Assembly: GCA_009746045.1 (NCBI GenBank)
Contig: RPFO01000953.1
Span: 1-64,000, forward strand
Direction of reading: 5' to 3'
Source of the DNA: Mesostigma viride
Taxonomy: Eukaryota > Streptophyta > Mesostigmatophyceae > Mesostigmatales > Mesostigmataceae
DNA: 64,000 nt
Position numbers and translations under genes: made by a program. How positions within the stretch are numbered: the first letter of the stretch is position 1; the number at the start of each line of letters is the position of its first letter. This document shows, piece by piece, positions 61,946-64,000 of this stretch. The notes under the pieces are model-generated. The model was given only the letters and a program-made list of their open reading frames with translations, was not told the origin of the DNA and did no database searches.

Positions 61946-62375
61946 CGGAGGCATGTTATAATTTAATTTAATTTAATTTAGCCTAGCATGTGGCCCACGC
62001 GCATGTGCGCCCATAATGGCCCCGATGGATGATGCCTTCAGCGTTTAGCCAAGCCATGTCTATAATGGGACCCCCATGGATGTTGCATTAAGAATTTAGC
62101 CATGCTATGCCTATATGCAGAGAGATGCTCTCTGTTGAGAAGCCATGCCCTAGCTCCTGTATAGCCATGATGATCTTCCTCCCCCGGCCGTGCCGGGATC
62201 CCCTTAGTTGGGTTGAACCCGAGACAGCATGGTGGTGCCGGTGCCCTTGAGGCACCTACAGCAAGTGTTGCTTACATTCCACTCTTGCAGGAAGTAGCCC
62301 AGAATGTATTAAAAGCCATTTGCCCCTTCTCCGGGATATGTGCTACATGTACTCCCAACGGAGTTATGTTTCTAT
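61943..62375 (+). mobile_element. Retroelement 3' tail followed by a second 3' UTR copy, plus strand
   Basis: GGAGGCATGTTATAATTTAA with (TTTAA)n at 61946-61972 is the plus-strand version of the LINE tail. It is followed by TAGCCTAGCATG and a UTR (GCAGAGAGATGCTCTCTGTT, TTGCAGGAAGTAGCCCAGAA) ending TACTCCCAACGGAGTTATGT at 62349-62368, parallel to 59430-59690. Confidence 0.7.
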
Positions 62376-62397
62376 ATGGGCGTTTCTATGGGTGTAC

Positions 62398-62490
62398 ATG
62401 GGCATGCCACGGAGTACTACGCTAATCTCATTAAAAAAAAAAAAATTACACGAAAGTTACAAATATCGTCTGCATCATGCCCCAACCATA
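62398..62490 (-). mobile_element. 3' UTR stub of the third element, minus strand
   Basis: GGCATGCCACGGAGTACTAC, GCTAATCTCATTA, an A-run, TTACACGAAAGTTAC and ATATCGTCTGCATCATGCCC is the reverse complement of 40262-40360. It butts directly onto the 3' end of the next LINE at 62493. Confidence 0.75.
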
Positions 62491-62492
62491 TA

Positions 62493-63777
62493 TCTTCATT
62501 GAGAATGATAGATTACGGAGGTAAGACAGGCATGCAACATAAGGAAAAACCCGATAACTGGGAGAATAACCCTGAAGAAATTAATAGTAATCTGACACAG
62601 ACATCCAAGGATCACGCCAGCGGCACAAGGTACAACTAACTATACATCACAAAACTACACGCAGCAACAGCGCTGCCGGCCCACCATGCAGGCCTGGAAG
62701 TGATCTAGACCGCATGGGTCGCGACAAAGTCGGCCCGGGTGCGGCGGAATAACACATCAGCCACGGTGCGAGTGAGGGCGAGTGACAGGCGCTGCCGCCA
62801 ATACGAGGACCACGTGCGGGCCGACCACGGGGCGGTCTGACCCTCGAGGTCGAGGCGGTCTTCACGGCGCTGGCAGCACTCGTGGAAAAACTCCGCTGTC
62901 TTGGGGCCCATGGCCCCGAACTCCTCAAGGACAAAGGGGATGACCCGGTGGGGCCCCACATTGCCGTAGGAGGCAAACTTGTCGCGCTCAGCCACAGCGG
63001 CAGCAGCGCCGGCATCCACAGCCGCCCGGAGGATGTGGCGACCGGAAAGCGGCCGAGCCACGGAGACATCGATGAGCAGGTGGCAACCCTGCCCGTCGTA
63101 GTCAAGCACGGTAATGTCGGGGCGGTGGTTGGGTGAGTAAAGGGCGGCCCCATCCGCGTCCTCGCACTTGATGGTGGAGTGGGGAAAGACCGACCGAACC
63201 ATGGCACACACCACCCGGAGGAGAGCGCGGTATGGAGATAGAGGAACCAGTTCTGGTTCTGCTGGCCACCCATGCACGCGATGTAGTGCGTCCCAGTAGT
63301 ATCCAGAGCAAGCCCGCAGCTGCCGCAGGACGCACCCGCCGTGATGAGAGGTAATTGCGGGGCAAAGAGCTGGTGGCGGAGAGCGATGGCGTAAAGGGCC
63401 GGAACCAGCGTGAACAAAGGGCTCATGGGGAGGGCGCGCAGGAATGCGGACCCCACGCTCCCCTCAAGGGAAACGGAGTGAAGCCAAGCCTTCCCCTGAT
63501 CGTTCAAGCTCGCATGCAGACCCATCCAGTCGGCACAGTGTAGTATACCCGCGTAGGTCTTTTGTTGTTTTTCATGAACGCAGGCAGGGAAGACACTAGG
63601 ACTGACGACAGTGGACACGCCGGGCGTGCCCCGGGGCAGGCGACGGTGGACGGCCTGAGCGGGGCGGACGAGGTCGCAAGCCTGCTGGATCCCGAGGTAA
63701 GAATCCTGCACAGCCTGCACAAAGGGGAAGGGGGATGGGGTGACCAAGTCGGGAATGGCCATATATCTAGTCACTAG
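62493..63777 (-). mobile_element. 5'-truncated LINE, C-terminal ORF part, minus strand
   Basis: One frame (63774-62647 on the minus strand) starts mid-protein and carries GLHASLNDQGKAWLHSVSLE, AGASCGSCGLALDTTGTHYI and ACMGGQQNQ, a CxxC...H..C pattern. A +1 shift near 63260 leads to the second frame (63277-62705): DADGAALYSPNHRPDITVLD, DGQGCHLLIDVSVARPLSGR, AERDKFASYGNVGPHRVIPF, LEEFGAMGPKTAEFF, RTRADFVATHAV. This is the C-terminal domain common to plant and algal LINE ORF2 proteins. The RT is absent. The 3' end is CCTCCGTAATCTATCATTCT, CAATGAA at 62495. Confidence 0.8.
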
Positions 63778-63834
63778 AGGGGGATATAACCCTCATCTGA
63801 GCTGTACGTCCTGAAGACACTTAATTCAGAAAAA

Positions 63835-64000
63835 TGCCGGCGGTATATGGCGCTGACGGCGTAGCTCAGAACTTTTGCGTCTGAGCCCGAAATTCAGTCA
63901 GATCATGCACTTGCATTCAATGCGCATTTTTTAGACGCACTCGCCAGTATAATCGGTTGCAGCTGAAACGCAATATCGAAAACGTTACGCACATGACAAG
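63835..64000 (+). mobile_element. 5' UTR of another ORF1-type retroelement, cut by the window end
   Basis: GGCGCTGACGGCGTAGCTCA, then GTCTGAGC, GAAATTCAGTCA, TTTTTAGACGCAC and ACGCAATATCG follow in order the 57720-57850 leader of the ORF1 element (GGCTGACGGCGGAGCTCATA, TTTGAGCACCGAATTTAGTC, TAAGACGCAC, ACGCAATATACG). An ATG at 63993 would start ORF1. Confidence 0.65.

Overview
This window looks like nuclear DNA of a eukaryotic alga, most likely of the green lineage. The evidence is spliceosomal genes with short GC-rich exons in long repeat-rich introns (GTGAGY/GTAAGY donors, CAG acceptors), plant-type telomeric heptamers (CCCTAAA), and an LRR gene that follows a land-plant family almost residue for residue. 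The species cannot be named from the sequence.

Layout. 1-6660 is a C-rich 8-bp minisatellite with no gene. 7455-22779 (possibly to 23756) is a 16-17 exon gene for an N-myristoylation-motif LRR protein, with nearly one exon per repeat. 22780-26706 is intergenic and holds two retroelement relics. 26707-36263 is a 9-exon gene for a P-loop kinase of the phosphoribulokinase/uridine kinase type. 36264-41426 is a repeat island with a broken LINE. 41427-46772 (minus strand) is a 3-exon gene for a RING-CH (MARCH-like) membrane E3 ligase. 48103-54885 is a 5-exon gene for a soluble protein with two class III nucleotide cyclase homology domains. 55387-64000 is a pile of nested LINE pieces, a TIR element and microsatellites.

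The four genes are not an operon and share no obvious pathway. Membrane attachment (LRR), ubiquitin ligation (RING-CH), cyclic nucleotide synthesis and a small-molecule kinase are separate housekeeping or signalling roles. The exon models are supported internally. The kinase (711 nt), cyclase (1818 nt) and RING-CH (2301 nt) models each sum to a whole number of codons with compatible intron phases, and family motifs run across every junction.

The most unusual signal is shared by the three plus-strand genes. Many exons are accompanied on the intron side by one to three decayed copies of their own edge (exon start plus acceptor upstream, or exon end plus donor downstream), about 80-200 bp apart in the tightest sets. 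The introns seem to have grown by repeated tandem duplication across exon borders. A second point of interest is the cyclase, whose two domains have lost complementary catalytic residues, as in the C1/C2 pseudo-heterodimer of animal adenylyl cyclases. Introns also carry a TTAAGGG telomere-like array, a kilobase hexamer array and giant TC/CA microsatellites.
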